A stretch of 64,000 nt of DNA from Acidobacteriota bacterium. GTDB lineage: Bacteria; Acidobacteriota; Vicinamibacteria; Vicinamibacterales; CAVVIG01. Positions 1 through 8,830 of this stretch are shown here, piece by piece. A program made the position numbers and the translations under genes. The notes beneath the pieces were generated by a model. It searched no databases. It was not told where the DNA came from and worked only from the letters and a program-made list of their open reading frames with translations. Numbering within the stretch: position 1 is the stretch's first letter; every line of letters begins with the position of its first letter. The DNA is taken from NCBI GenBank assembly GCA_016195265.1, contig JACPZW010000082.1, forward strand, positions 1 through 64,000, read 5' to 3'.

Positions 1-100
1 CTCGCGTGACCTGTTGGTGCGCCGCTTGAACGACGTCCTGCGTCGGTGAAGCGACCAGATAACTGACAATCGTGGTCTCAAGATAAACCTTCGACTTCAT
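1..100 (-). CDS. PIN-domain protein, VapC-like (partial, 3' end outside window)
   Basis: The reverse strand from 100 reads MKSKVYLETTIVSYLVAS and stays open to the window edge, so only the first 33 residues are visible. The Y-L-E-T-T-I-V-S-Y-L start is typical of PIN-domain proteins: the acidic residue after the first strand is one of the metal ligands of these ribonucleases, which usually act as toxins of type II toxin-antitoxin pairs. A GGAGG lies about 15 bp upstream of the ATG, rather far for a ribosome site. It lies downstream of the BrnT-like pair on the same strand. A dedicated antitoxin is not visible and may lie beyond position 1. Confidence 0.75.
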   Translation of the reverse strand, partial: MKSKVYLETTIVSYLVASPTQDVVQAAHQQVTR

Positions 101-206
101 CGTGGTTCGCGTTCGCCTCCGTCATTTTCGTCGGCCCAACGGCCCGGCTCACCCGCGCCGGGAAGCGGCGCGCGAGCGACGCGGCGGCGTCGCGTGCAGC
201 CGGATG

Positions 207-455
207 TTATGCCGTCCGTTTGTGCCGCACTCTTGAGCGAGAGGTGGCGCGACCAAGCCGTGTAAGCGTGCGCAGCGCCTCGTTGACCGCCCGGCTGTCT
301 GGAAACAGTTGAGCAACATCTGGGTCGAGTAGCACCAGATTCGTGCCCTGCGCGTATCGGGCGGCCGTTACGCCCCGCACGGCATTCGAAAAGTCATACT
401 CCGGGCGCATTGTGTCGGCATCGGTGACCGACTTCTTCGCCTTAGTCGTTTTCAT
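207..455 (-). CDS. antitoxin of a BrnT-like toxin
   Basis: An 82-residue protein starting MKTTKAKKSV. The ATG at 455 lies inside the end of the BrnT-like gene (14-bp overlap), the usual toxin-first order of BrnT systems. The central part (RPEYDFSNAVRGVTAARYAQ, then L-D-P-D-V-A-Q-L-F-P-D-S-R-A-V-N-E-A-L-R) matches small proteins that follow BrnT-family toxins. These bind the toxin and usually bind their own promoter. The C-terminus is basic (SRSRVRHKRTA). The open frame extends upstream to 563, but that part is out-of-frame BrnT sequence, so 455 is preferred. The exact antitoxin family was not assigned. Confidence 0.8.
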   Translation of the reverse strand: MKTTKAKKSVTDADTMRPEYDFSNAVRGVTAARYAQGTNLVLLDPDVAQLFPDSRAVNEALRTLTRLGRATSRSRVRHKRTA

Positions 456-720
456 ATTTCCGCCTCTCGTGGCCCGTGGCCAGTCGGGCGCTGATGATCC
501 GGGTCCTTGGCGGCCGTTCGGCGTACGAGACGACCACGAGCCTTGAAGCCCGCGACATCCCAAGCACCAGAAAACGCTGTTCTCCCTCGGAATGATCAGG
601 ATCCGGCATGTTCATGGCCAAGATGTCACCGAAGACGGTAGTGGCCTCATCGAAGGAGACGCCGTGGTCCTTGAGATTCGACTCTGCCTTCTTCAGATCC
701 CATTCGAAACTGTACGGCAC
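442..720 (-). CDS. brnT: BrnT-family toxin
   Basis: A 92-residue protein with GTG start. It begins MPYSFEWDLKKAESNLKDHG and continues VSFDEATTVFGD, the hallmark of the BrnT family (F-x-W-D-xx-K-xxx-N-xx-K-H-x-V-S-F-E-E-A). It carries the later E-x-R-F-x-x-L-G-x-S and I-I-S-A-R-x-A segments, in which E, R and the terminal region (here RLATGHERRKYEN) form the RelE-like ribonuclease fold. Length is normal for the family. An ATG 8 bp upstream is out of frame, so GTG is the supported start. Toxicity is inferred from the family. Confidence 0.88.
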   Translation of the reverse strand: MPYSFEWDLKKAESNLKDHGVSFDEATTVFGDILAMNMPDPDHSEGEQRFLVLGMSRASRLVVVSYAERPPRTRIISARLATGHERRKYEND

Positions 721-1044
721 TTCGCCATCTTATCGTCGTCTCGATCGTTTCGGAAGTTGATCGGCATAACCACAAGTCGGGCCAACTCGGTAGCCGCCTC
801 CGACTGATTGTGGTCGCAGTGTAGCGAAACGGCCGCGGGTTCTCAATTATCGTGGAACTGCCCATCGCGCCTTGGCTTGCCACAGATCCTCCGGGGCTGC
901 TTGGCCGCGATAGACAGAACTGCGTAGCGCGGGCGCGCCTGCGAGGCTCGCCGCATAGCGCGGTCACACTGGTGACGCGCCCGCTCCGTCCATGCGCCTC
1001 GGGCCGTCAAGCAGCGTGAGGAGTTCTTACCTGCCCTACCTGCC
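721..1044. other. 324-bp intergenic region without a recognisable gene
   Basis: Lies between the start of the brnT-like gene and the end of the cytochrome c gene. No open frame here resembles a known protein, and no clear promoter was found for brnT. The only structured element is at 1027-1044: two copies of a CTACCTGCC-like nonamer directly abutting the stop codon of the octaheme cytochrome gene. The same nonamer recurs at 33322-33360 and 37679-37780. Confidence 0.6.
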
Positions 1045-3903
1045 TTAGTTATTGTTCGCGGCCTTCACCGTCGCGCCCGTCTTCGGGCTCGGTCCGCCGC
1101 GGAACGTCAGCAGGTGGTCGCGAATCGCGAGGATCTGCACGTCGGCGTTGCCGCCCATCTGCGGGTAGAACGACTTCGGGAAGTCCGGCCAGAACGCCGG
1201 CATGCGCGTGCCCGGCAGAATGTCCGACGGCTTCTTGAGCCATTCGATGATCCAGTCGGGATTCAGGCGCTCGGCTGCCATGCGCAGGTCGGGCGCGAGG
1301 TTCGACGTCGGCTGGTCCTTCGGGATGGCGCCCAGGACGTGGCACTGCTGACACTTCAGCAGTTCGAAGAGCGCTTTGCCGCCCGCGCCGGCCGTGGCCG
1401 ACGCGCTGACGACCTGATGCGTCTGGAAGGGCCCGATCGTGTTCGACACGGAGCCGAAATACCGAATCACGCCGTTCAGGTTCGGATCGTCCAGCCCGAA
1501 GGTGGGCATGCGAACGGCCAGCCACGGCCGGATCGTGATCGGTCCGCGCAGGAACGCGTAGAGCCAGTCGGGCTGGACGCGCGCGCCTTCCGGCGTCAGC
1601 ATCGGCGGCCCGAGCGATGGATCCGCGACGAGCTTGATGAAGTCGCCACCGTCGCCTTCGATGATGTGACAGCCGACGCAGTTGCGCCGGTGCACGAGCG
1701 TCCGGCCGGACACCTGGTAGTCGTAGCGCGCCGACCGCACCGGCAGCGCCGCCGGCGGCTGAATCTCGCGCTGGAAGCTCATGATCGCGACGAGCAGCCG
1801 GTCGACTTCGACGTCCGAGAAGTCGAAGTTCGGCATCCGTAGCTTGTCCAGCGGCTGCAGCACGCGGCCCTTGTCGAAGATACGCGGCTCGTGGAGCTTG
1901 CGGCGGAACCACTCGAGCTTCGACGTGTGCGGGATGTCGGTGATGAACGCGAAGTCGAGCCGCGTGACGAGCTTGCTGCCCTCTTCGGAGAGGTCGGTGC
2001 CGATCGGCTGCGCGGTCTCGAAGCCTTTGATCTCGTGGCAGCTGAAGCAGCCGTAGCGGCTGATCGCGCGACGGCCCAGCTCGACCTGCCGCTCCTGCGG
2101 ATTCATCTTCGCGAGCTGCGCCTGCGCATCCGCAAACGGCATCACGTTCTTCAAGTAGTCGAGCAGCACGTCCTCGCCGGCCTTTGCGTCCGGCGTGGCC
2201 TTGGCGGCGTCGCCGCCGCCGCCCTTCAGGCCGGAGAGATACGTCGCCACGTCGGCTACTTGCGCGTCGGTGAGGCGCAGGTTCGGCATGTAGGTGGACG
2301 GGCTGTAGTGCTTCGGATCGCGCACCCAGTTGTAGATCCACTCGTAGGTGGTCTTGTTGCCGATGTTCTCGAGCGGCTGGCCGAACGTGCGGCGCGGGCC
2401 GATCTCGTCGCGCTTGCCTTCGCCGACGACGTGGCAGCCCTGGCAGCCGATGGACTTGATGATCTCCTCACCGCGCTTCGCGTCGCCGCGCGACGGGTTC
2501 TTCACCGCGGGCTCGTACTTCTCAGTGTTGGCGAAGAGGTACGCGACGATGGCGTTGATCTCGGCCTCGTTGCGCACCGCATCGTCCGGCGAGCTGTTGT
2601 TCGAGTTGTAGAAGAAGCGCGGCATCCACGTCGTGGGCTTGACCGCCTTCGGATTACGGACCCAGTTCTTCACCCACTCGGGCGAGAGCTTCGAGTCGAT
2701 CTTGGTCAGAATCGGGCCGGGCTTCCGCATGTTCGTGTCGAAGCCCTTCGTCTTGTGACAGGCGTAGCAGCCTGCACGTTCGTAGGTGGCGTAGGCGACG
2801 TTCAGCGCGTCCGCCTTCGGCACGTAGATGTTCTGCCGGTGGCACTTCGCGCAGGAGGCCTCCGTCATCTTGACGGGCAGCATCGGGTAGTCCCAGAGGT
2901 GCGGCTGCTCCCAGTGGAACTTCTTCTCCCACTCTTCTTTCTGCTTCTCGTTGCTCGGCATGTGCGCCGCGTCGCGGAAGCTGACCGACTGCCCCATGCC
3001 CTCGTGGCATACCGTGCAGCCGACGCGATCGATCGGGTGCGCCGAGCTGCCGCCGAGGTAGGTGGCCAGATCGGGATGCGTCGTGAACGGCTGCGGGTAC
3101 TTCTCGTAGCCCTTCTTGTCGATCGCCAGGTGACAGGTCTGGCACCGGTCCATCTTCGGTACGCGAATGAAATTCACGTCGTCCATCACGTTGGGCAGGA
3201 TGATCTGCTGCACCTTGATGGTGGGCGCCATGAAGTCCAGGAGCGGCGCGTTGCGGAAGTAGTCCTTCACCAGGCTCGGCGCGATGACGACGAGGCGCTT
3301 CCGGAGCCGCGCCTGCTCGGTGTTCATCTCCTCGATCTGCTTGGCGACGGCCGTCGCCTCTCCCGTGTACTGCGCCAGCTGCTTCGTGATCTCGGCTTTT
3401 TCCGCGATCGCCTTCTCGAGCGCGAGGTTGAGATCGGCCAGCTGCTTCTCTTCGCGCTTCGCCAGCTCCTCTTTCTTCGCCAGGCCCGAGCCGCCGGCGG
3501 CGCGCGACGCTTCGAAGTCGTAGCGATCCTGATCGTAGGTCGCCTTCATGTAGTTGACGTCGAGCGTGGCGCGGAAGATCTTCAGGTCGGCGTCCTTGGA
3601 CTTCGCCGTGAAGTCGTCGACTTTCTGCTTGTTGGCGGCGATATTCTTCTCGACGGCTTTCTGCTGCGCCTCGAGCTGCTGCAGCTTGTTGCGGTCGACC
3701 GCGCGCCCGGCCTGCTGGAGCTGGGCCTGCGTGACCTGCAGCTCGAGCTGGTTGAAGCGCCGCTGCGTGTTCTTCCAGTCGCGGTCGTAGTCGTCCCAGA
3801 CCATCCAGACGACCGACAGCAGCAGGAAGATGCTGGACGCCGCGAAAACGACGTTCAGGTAGTCGACGTTGAAGGCGTGCCCGACGGTCCTCTTTTCAGC
3901 CAT
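1045..3903 (-). CDS. octaheme cytochrome c subunit of a bc-type complex, with N-terminal coiled coil
   Basis: 952 residues. One membrane helix (about 19-36) is followed by a long charged coiled coil (about 42-205) and a periplasmic part with eight CXXCH heme sites at residues 254, 296, 351, 379, 487, 619, 742 and 851. The last five are each followed 48-71 residues later by a W/Y/R-M-P motif (Met427, Met539, Met690, Met799, Met901), so they look like five monoheme class-I cytochrome c domains in a row. The first three lie close together like a triheme module. It is the last gene of an operon with Rieske and split cytochrome b genes, starting 3 bp after the subunit IV gene ends. Probable role: electron acceptor arm of a menaquinol:cytochrome c reductase. 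It ends with a short polar tail and a repeat-flanked stop. Confidence 0.9.
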   Translation of the reverse strand: MAEKRTVGHAFNVDYLNVVFAASSIFLLLSVVWMVWDDYDRDWKNTQRRFNQLELQVTQAQLQQAGRAVDRNKLQQLEAQQKAVEKNIAANKQKVDDFTAKSKDADLKIFRATLDVNYMKATYDQDRYDFEASRAAGGSGLAKKEELAKREEKQLADLNLALEKAIAEKAEITKQLAQYTGEATAVAKQIEEMNTEQARLRKRLVVIAPSLVKDYFRNAPLLDFMAPTIKVQQIILPNVMDDVNFIRVPKMDRCQTCHLAIDKKGYEKYPQPFTTHPDLATYLGGSSAHPIDRVGCTVCHEGMGQSVSFRDAAHMPSNEKQKEEWEKKFHWEQPHLWDYPMLPVKMTEASCAKCHRQNIYVPKADALNVAYATYERAGCYACHKTKGFDTNMRKPGPILTKIDSKLSPEWVKNWVRNPKAVKPTTWMPRFFYNSNNSSPDDAVRNEAEINAIVAYLFANTEKYEPAVKNPSRGDAKRGEEIIKSIGCQGCHVVGEGKRDEIGPRRTFGQPLENIGNKTTYEWIYNWVRDPKHYSPSTYMPNLRLTDAQVADVATYLSGLKGGGGDAAKATPDAKAGEDVLLDYLKNVMPFADAQAQLAKMNPQERQVELGRRAISRYGCFSCHEIKGFETAQPIGTDLSEEGSKLVTRLDFAFITDIPHTSKLEWFRRKLHEPRIFDKGRVLQPLDKLRMPNFDFSDVEVDRLLVAIMSFQREIQPPAALPVRSARYDYQVSGRTLVHRRNCVGCHIIEGDGGDFIKLVADPSLGPPMLTPEGARVQPDWLYAFLRGPITIRPWLAVRMPTFGLDDPNLNGVIRYFGSVSNTIGPFQTHQVVSASATAGAGGKALFELLKCQQCHVLGAIPKDQPTSNLAPDLRMAAERLNPDWIIEWLKKPSDILPGTRMPAFWPDFPKSFYPQMGGNADVQILAIRDHLLTFRGGPSPKTGATVKAANNN

Positions 3904-3905
3904 GG

Positions 3906-4982
3906 TCAGATATTGAAGAAGATTTCAGGAATGGCCACGATGTACTTCAGGTTGAAGATCCAGCGCGCCAGCATCTTGAGGGGCAGCGACAGCATCATCA
4001 GGAAGAGGAACGCCGTCACGTAGTAGCGCGGCGCGCCGAGCTTCTCGAAGTACCCCTTGAAGAGGCTCTTGGCGAGAATCACCGGCAGCGCCATCACGTA
4101 GAACAAGACCAGGATGATTCCGGGCAACTCGCGCACGAGATACAGCGACGGGTAACTGGTTCTCAACCCGCGCACCCAGACGTACTCGGAGAGGTTCACG
4201 TTGGTGAGCGCGGCCAGCTTGTGGATGTCCCAGTATTCGAACGGGCCGAAGAAGTTCCAGTTCGGACCGCGCAGGAACGTGCCGAGCACGATGAGCGACG
4301 CCCACAGCACGGCGAAGCCAAACAAGAAAATGGTTATCTCGGCCTTGCGCTCGGTGAAGGTGTAGTAGCCGTTCCCCTTCGGGTTCTTGTCGACGTACGG
4401 GATGCAGATCAGGCCCACGATGATCAAGCCCGGCAGCACGACGCCCGCGAGCCACGGATCGAAGTAGACGAGCATTTCCTGCAGGCCGAGGAAGTACCAC
4501 GGCGCTTTCGACGGATTCGGCGTGTTCGCCGGGTTGGCCGGCTGCTCGAGCGGCGCCTTCAGCAGGATCGACCAGACGATCAACACGACCGAACACAGAA
4601 TCAGCGAGATGAGCTCGGTGTAGACCAGGTCCGGCCAGACCCAGACGCGATCGGACTCGGCCTTTTCGATCGGCCCGTTCCCCGCCGCGATGCGGCGGTC
4701 GTTCAGCACGCCCTCGCGAATCGAGTACCACACGAAGAACAGCAACAGGAAGATCAGACCGACGATCGGGACGTTGTCCGGCTTGGTGACGATCAGCCGG
4801 AAGTTCGCGTCGAAGGTGCCGAAGACGAAGAACACACCGAGCAGCGCCAGCATGCCGTAGCCGACGGCGTTCGACGCGACGGCTTCCCGCTTCCAGACCG
4901 CCAGTAGCAGCGCGCCCACGGCGAGGAGGAAGAACAGCCGCGGATCGGCGATCTGGTTGAACGCACCCTTGATGAAACCCAC
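3906..4982 (-). CDS. cytochrome b C-terminal half / subunit IV-like membrane protein
   Basis: 358 residues, GTG start preceded by GGAGGG 8 bp upstream. About seven to eight hydrophobic segments. The diagnostic stretch is KAPWYFLGLQEMLVYFDPW (about residues 158-176), the Qo-site region of subunit IV/cytochrome b C-terminal domains. The Qo tetrapeptide reads APWY rather than the PEWY of bc1 and b6f enzymes, as in several menaquinone-using complexes. The protein is longer than plant-type subunit IV (about 160 residues), with two or three extra N-terminal helices and a C-terminal extension. It is translationally close to the octaheme gene (2 bp gap). Confidence 0.85.
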   Translation of the reverse strand: MGFIKGAFNQIADPRLFFLLAVGALLLAVWKREAVASNAVGYGMLALLGVFFVFGTFDANFRLIVTKPDNVPIVGLIFLLLFFVWYSIREGVLNDRRIAAGNGPIEKAESDRVWVWPDLVYTELISLILCSVVLIVWSILLKAPLEQPANPANTPNPSKAPWYFLGLQEMLVYFDPWLAGVVLPGLIIVGLICIPYVDKNPKGNGYYTFTERKAEITIFLFGFAVLWASLIVLGTFLRGPNWNFFGPFEYWDIHKLAALTNVNLSEYVWVRGLRTSYPSLYLVRELPGIILVLFYVMALPVILAKSLFKGYFEKLGAPRYYVTAFLFLMMLSLPLKMLARWIFNLKYIVAIPEIFFNI

Positions 4983-5000
4983 GAGAGCCCTCCGGGAAGT

Positions 5001-5070
5001 TAAAACCTAAAACTGAAAAGTGAAAAGTGAAGTCATAACTTTTCACTTTTCTCTTTTCACTTTTAAATTT
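5001..5070. repeat. heptamer repeat in facing arms (TGAAAAG / CTTTTCA)
   Basis: The left arm (5013-5033) has TGAAAAG repeated at 7-bp spacing and the right arm (5038-5065) has CTTTTCA-like heptamers, so the transcript can fold into a hairpin. It fills the gap between the two cytochrome b genes and starts immediately after the stop codon of the b6-like gene (5071). It belongs to the class of short-period spacer repeats described in the findings. Confidence 0.8.
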
Positions 5071-5886
5071 CTACATCGGTCCGCTGATTCCGCCGTCCTT
5101 GCGCACGCGCCAGAAGTGCACCGCCATCAGCACGGCGATGCCGAGCGGCAGGCCGACGCAGTGGAGCACGTAGAAGCGCAGCAGCGCGCCTTCACCCACG
5201 AACGTCCCGCCGAGCAGCGCGAACCGCGCATCGTCGGCCGCGTGGATGAGCGGGACATCGCCAAGGCGGAGCAACTGCGCGCCCGGCCCCTCGTACCCCA
5301 GGAACGGCGTCGCGCGCGCCATGTTCGAGCCGACGGTGATGGCCCAGATCGCCAGCTGATCCCACGGCAAGAGATACCCGGTGAACGAGAGCAGCAACGT
5401 CAACACGAGCATGATGACGCCGATCGACCAGTTGAACTCGCGCGGCGGCTTGTACGATCCGGTCATGAAGACGCGGAACATGTGCAGCCACACGGTGATC
5501 ACCATCGCGTGCGCGCCCCACCGGTGCATCTCGCGCATGATGCCGAGCGGCACGTGCTCGCGCAGCCCGACGATGTCGGTGTAGGCGTACTCGAGCGTCG
5601 GGCGGTAATAGAACATGAGGAGCAGACCGGTGAGCGTCAGCGACAGAAACAGGAAGAAGCTGAGCCCGCCCATGCACCACGTGTAGCGCAGCTTGACGCC
5701 CGACTTCCGGATCCGCACCGGGTGCAGATGCAGGAAGACGTTCGACAGCATCACGAGCACGCGATTGCGGTCCGTGTCGGGACGGTCGTGCCGGAACACG
5801 GACGTCCAGACCTGCGTTTCGGTCAGCCAGTTCCAGAACTGGGTGGCCGGGCCTTCCTTCGGAGCAACAGTCTTGGTATCAGCCAT
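5071..5886 (-). CDS. cytochrome b6-like subunit (cytochrome b N-terminal half)
   Basis: 271 residues with four core membrane helices. Heme-binding histidines appear in the two expected helices: MHRWGAHAM plus VWLHMFRVF in helix B, and [10 protein letters not shown] plus [13 protein letters not shown] in helix [14 protein letters not shown] is the conserved Qo-side loop. A cysteine in YTWCMGG near residue 71 lies where menaquinone-type b6 proteins carry the covalent heme c ligand, but this assignment is tentative. Second electron-transfer gene of the operon, 85 bp downstream of the Rieske gene. Together with the subunit IV gene it makes up a split cytochrome b. Confidence 0.92.
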   Translation of the reverse strand: MADTKTVAPKEGPATQFWNWLTETQVWTSVFRHDRPDTDRNRVLVMLSNVFLHLHPVRIRKSGVKLRYTWCMGGLSFFLFLSLTLTGLLLMFYYRPTLEYAYTDIVGLREHVPLGIMREMHRWGAHAMVITVWLHMFRVFMTGSYKPPREFNWSIGVIMLVLTLLLSFTGYLLPWDQLAIWAITVGSNMARATPFLGYEGPGAQLLRLGDVPLIHAADDARFALLGGTFVGEGALLRFYVLHCVGLPLGIAVLMAVHFWRVRKDGGISGPM

Positions 5887-5907
5887 AAGTATTAAGAGCC
5901 GTATCTA

Positions 5908-5979
5908 AGGATTTGAGGAGTTGAGAATCTGAAGATGTGTCACTTCCTCAAATCCTCAGATCCTCACATCCTCAAATCG
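5908..5979. repeat. octamer repeat (CCTCAAAT/CCTCAGAT/CCTCACAT) in facing arms
   Basis: The right arm 5945-5979 is four consecutive octamers of form CCTCANAT. The left arm 5908-5935 is the degenerate complement (GATTTGAGGAG...). The right arm overlaps the Rieske stop codon: the TGA at 5972-5974 is made from repeat sequence. The same octamer recurs at 14265-14311 and 36980-37092. Confidence 0.85.
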
Positions 5980-6673
5980 ATTTCAAGAACGCCTCGGGAT
6001 CCGCCCACTGCCCGAGCTCGTACTGGAACTTGCGCGACTTGTCCACGAGGATCTGCCCGTCGTCGGCGAACACGATGCGCGCACGCTCGCGCGGGCGCGG
6101 CGCCGGGCCCTCGAAGTTGATCCCGGTCGTCCGGAATCCGCTGCCGTGGCACGGGCACTTGAACTTGTTCTCCGCCGACAGGTAGTTCGGCGTGCAGCCC
6201 AGGTGAGTGCAGACGGTGATGATGGCGTAGAAGCCGCCGGCGTGCGCGACGATGTCGTCGGGCGTGCGCACGAGCCAGATGGCGAACTTCTCTTTCCACC
6301 GCTCGTCCACGCCGGTGCCGTATTCGTTCGGGAAGCCGGCCTTGAACTGCTGCGGCGGTTCATTGAGCACGTTGGGGAACATGAAGCGGCCCGTCGCGGC
6401 GAGTGCCGCCGCCGACGCCGCCGAGAACGCGCCCCACGCAAGTCCCATCCACGCGCGGCGGGTGAACAACGGAGACGTATCGTCGGCCTCGCGCGTCGAC
6501 GCCGCCGCGGCCGCCGGCTTTGCGGCCGCCGCGCCGCCCGCCGACGCGGCCGTCGTCGTCTTGCCCGAGAGATCCGGAATCGGCGCCGCCGGCTTCGGCG
6601 GAGCCGCCGGCTTCGCGGCATGCGCTGCCGCCGGGGCGGCTGCTGGAGTTTCGGGTTTCGTTTCGTCAGCCAT
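5972..6673 (-). CDS. Rieske iron-sulfur protein of the bc complex
   Basis: 233 residues. An Ala/Pro-rich cytoplasmic segment (1-65) precedes TRRAWMG and one membrane helix (about 76-95), compatible with twin-arginine export of a folded cluster protein. The [2Fe-2S] ligands are in CTHLGC (155-160) and CPCHGSGF (173-180), both complete including the disulfide cysteines. It oxidises menaquinol at the Qo site together with the split cytochrome b encoded downstream. It lies 21 bp after the HEAT-repeat gene in the same operon. The alanine-rich N-terminus is much longer than in mitochondrial Rieske proteins. Confidence 0.93.
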   Translation of the reverse strand: MADETKPETPAAAPAAAHAAKPAAPPKPAAPIPDLSGKTTTAASAGGAAAAKPAAAAASTREADDTSPLFTRRAWMGLAWGAFSAASAAALAATGRFMFPNVLNEPPQQFKAGFPNEYGTGVDERWKEKFAIWLVRTPDDIVAHAGGFYAIITVCTHLGCTPNYLSAENKFKCPCHGSGFRTTGINFEGPAPRPRERARIVFADDGQILVDKSRKFQYELGQWADPEAFLKSI

Positions 6674-6694
6674 CGTGATTCACCAACGCGAACG

Positions 6695-7609
6695 TCAGTA
6701 ACGTTGCAACTTCTGCGCGCCGAACACCTTCATGGCCTCGAGCGCCGCCTGCCTGATCTTGAGGCTGCTGTCGCTTTCGCTCACCCGCTCGACCGTATTC
6801 CGCAGATCGTCGTCCTTCAGCACGGCAGCCGCGCGGAGGCCGCTGATCATCACGTCGGCGATCGGATCCTGATCCTCGTCCTGCCGCACTTCCCGCTTCA
6901 CCGCCCGCTCGACGTACGAGCGGTCGAGCATCTGTTTCAGCACGGCGACGCCGTCATGGCGGCCGTGGCGCGCCAGCGCGACCGCGGCGTTCCACCGCAC
7001 GTCGGCGGTCGAGTCCTGCAGCGCGGTGAGCAGCGTCGGCGTCTGCGCGTCGCCCGGCAGCGCGCCGAGCGCGTAGACGACCATCTTCCGGATACCGGCA
7101 TCGTCTGACGCAAAGAGCGGCTGGATGCGCGGCACGACCGTCGCGTCGCCGGACGAGCCGAGCGCCCAGATCGCCGAGATGCGCGTTTCGGCGTCGGGCG
7201 CTTCCAGGGTTTTCGTCAGGTCTTCGATCGCTTCGGCGGGCATCGGCGGATCGAGCCTGCCGATCGCCAGCGCCAGGTAGCGCCGCACGAGCGGGTCGTC
7301 GTTCTGCGCGGCCTCGAAGGCTTTCACGAGCGCCGGCGCGAGCGTGCGATCGGCCCGCACTTTCGGATCCGACATCAGGCGCGACAGCTCGTAGGCAGCG
7401 GGCCAGCGGCGCGTCGATCCGCCCGTGCGAATCTCGGCGAGGTAGTCCTGCGCGGTCCGCTCGTCGTTCAGCATCGAGCGGAATCCGACATACACGGTGA
7501 CCGTGATTGCAACAACGGCCAACGGAATTAGAAAAAATTGAACGGCCAGGGCGGGCGCCGCGACGAGAGTGTTTCGAGGCGCGCTTTCGCGCTCGATCAG
7601 CTTATCCAT
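6695..7609 (-). CDS. membrane-anchored HEAT-repeat protein, first gene of the bc operon
   Basis: 304 residues: one membrane helix at about 24-46, then HEAT/PBS-lyase-like repeats from about 95 to 300 (PLVRRYLALAIGRL, AETRISAIWALGSSG, AGIRKMVVYALGAL, ADVRWNAAVALARHG). Such alpha-solenoids mediate protein contacts and have no catalytic site. As first gene of the operon, directly before Rieske and cytochrome b, it is probably an accessory or assembly subunit of the complex. That role is inferred from position only. Confidence 0.82.
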   Translation of the reverse strand: MDKLIERESAPRNTLVAAPALAVQFFLIPLAVVAITVTVYVGFRSMLNDERTAQDYLAEIRTGGSTRRWPAAYELSRLMSDPKVRADRTLAPALVKAFEAAQNDDPLVRRYLALAIGRLDPPMPAEAIEDLTKTLEAPDAETRISAIWALGSSGDATVVPRIQPLFASDDAGIRKMVVYALGALPGDAQTPTLLTALQDSTADVRWNAAVALARHGRHDGVAVLKQMLDRSYVERAVKREVRQDEDQDPIADVMISGLRAAAVLKDDDLRNTVERVSESDSSLKIRQAALEAMKVFGAQKLQRY

Positions 7610-7655
7610 GTCATGGGAAGAGACGAAGCGCCCCGGAGACGTCCGAAGCGCCTAA

Positions 7656-7684
7656 GTTTTACCATCTGAGCGCTTTACCGTCAA
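7656..7684 (-). promoter_or_regulatory. candidate promoter of the bc-complex operon
   Basis: On the reverse strand TTGACG (7679-7684) and TAAAAC (7656-7661) are separated by 17 bp. This sits about 45 bp upstream of the HEAT-repeat start codon and is the best sigma70-like pair in this spacer. The -10 matches only four of six consensus positions. Confidence 0.5.
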
Positions 7685-7781
7685 GCCGCCTTCGCGCCTG
7701 ACGGCGCTTCGGCGAGCCAAGGCCAGGCGCGCCTTCGGCGCTGCGGGCAACGCCATGGGATCGTGCGAGCGGAAACCGCCT

Positions 7782-8819
7782 CTATCGTGCAGTACCGACG
7801 GGTTGCGCGGTCGGCGCGTCGGCGGTAACGGGCTTGAGGAACGGCATCAGCTTGCGGAGGCGAACGCCTACCTGCTCGATGAGGTGATTCCGGTCCGCCT
7901 CACGCTGCTTGTTGAACCACGGACGGCCGGCTTCGTTCTCGGCGATCCAGTCCTTGGCGTACTTGCCGGTCTGGATGTCGGTGAGCATCTGCCTCATAAC
8001 GCGGCGGGTCTCGGCCGTGACAATCTTCGGGCCGCCTGTGTAGTCGCCGTGCTCGGCCGTGTCGCTGACCGAGTAGCGCATGTAGTTCAAGCCGCCCTGG
8101 TAAATAAGATCGACGATGAGCTTCAGCTCGTGCAGGCACTCGAAGTACGCGATCTCGGGCTGGTAGCCGGCCTCGACCAGCGTCTCGAAGCCCGCCTTGA
8201 TCAGCGCGCTCACGCCGCCGCACAGCACGGCCTGCTCGCCGAACAAATCCGTCTCCGTCTCTTCCGCAAACGTCGTCTCGATGACGCCGGCGCGCGTCAC
8301 GCCGATGCCCTTCGCATACGACAGCGTCAGCGCGCGGGCGCGACCGGTCGCATCCTGATGGACCGCAAAGAGCGCGGGCGTCCCCGCCCCCTCGACGTAC
8401 AGCTCGCGCACGCGGTGTCCCGGCGACTTCGGCGCGACCATCGCAACGTCGACGTCCTTGCGCGGCGCAATCGCACCAAAACGGATGTTGAAGCCGTGCG
8501 CGAACATCAGCATGTTGCCGGGCTGCAGGTTCGGCTCGATGTCCTCGCGGTAGATCTTCCCCTGCACGTGATCGGGAATCAGAATCATCACGACGTCGGC
8601 CCACTTCGTGACGTCGGCGACCTCGCCCACCGTGAGTCCGGCCGCCTGCGCTTTCGGGCGCGACTTGCTCGACGCCGGCAGCCCGACGCGCACGTCCACG
8701 CCGCTGTCCTTCAGGTTCAGCGCGTGCGCGTGCCCCTGAGATCCGTAGCCGATGATCGCGACCTTGCGCGCCTGAATCAGCGAGAGGTCGGCCGCGTCGT
8801 CGTAGTACATCGTCGCCAT
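7782..8819 (-). CDS. ilvC: ketol-acid reductoisomerase
   Basis: 345 residues, class I length. Converts acetolactate or acetohydroxybutyrate to the dihydroxy acid with NADPH and Mg2+. Visible motifs: nucleotide site [13 protein letters not shown] (24-36), the NADPH-binding basic loop around [15 protein letters not shown], and the Mg2+ site in [16 protein letters not shown] with later [12 protein letters not shown]. Last gene of the pheA-ilvDBN-ilvC run, separated from ilvN by 171 bp that contains the palindromic repeat array. Confidence 0.97.
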   Translation of the reverse strand: MATMYYDDAADLSLIQARKVAIIGYGSQGHAHALNLKDSGVDVRVGLPASSKSRPKAQAAGLTVGEVADVTKWADVVMILIPDHVQGKIYREDIEPNLQPGNMLMFAHGFNIRFGAIAPRKDVDVAMVAPKSPGHRVRELYVEGAGTPALFAVHQDATGRARALTLSYAKGIGVTRAGVIETTFAEETETDLFGEQAVLCGGVSALIKAGFETLVEAGYQPEIAYFECLHELKLIVDLIYQGGLNYMRYSVSDTAEHGDYTGGPKIVTAETRRVMRQMLTDIQTGKYAKDWIAENEAGRPWFNKQREADRNHLIEQVGVRLRKLMPFLKPVTADAPTAQPVGTAR

Positions 8820-8830
8820 GATTGACTCCT

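Noticed and set aside
1891-4023. Open frame of 710 codons on the plus strand opposite the cytochrome c gene
   Set aside because: Arg/Leu/Val-rich shadow of a GC-rich gene; no family motif, while the opposite strand has eight heme sites.
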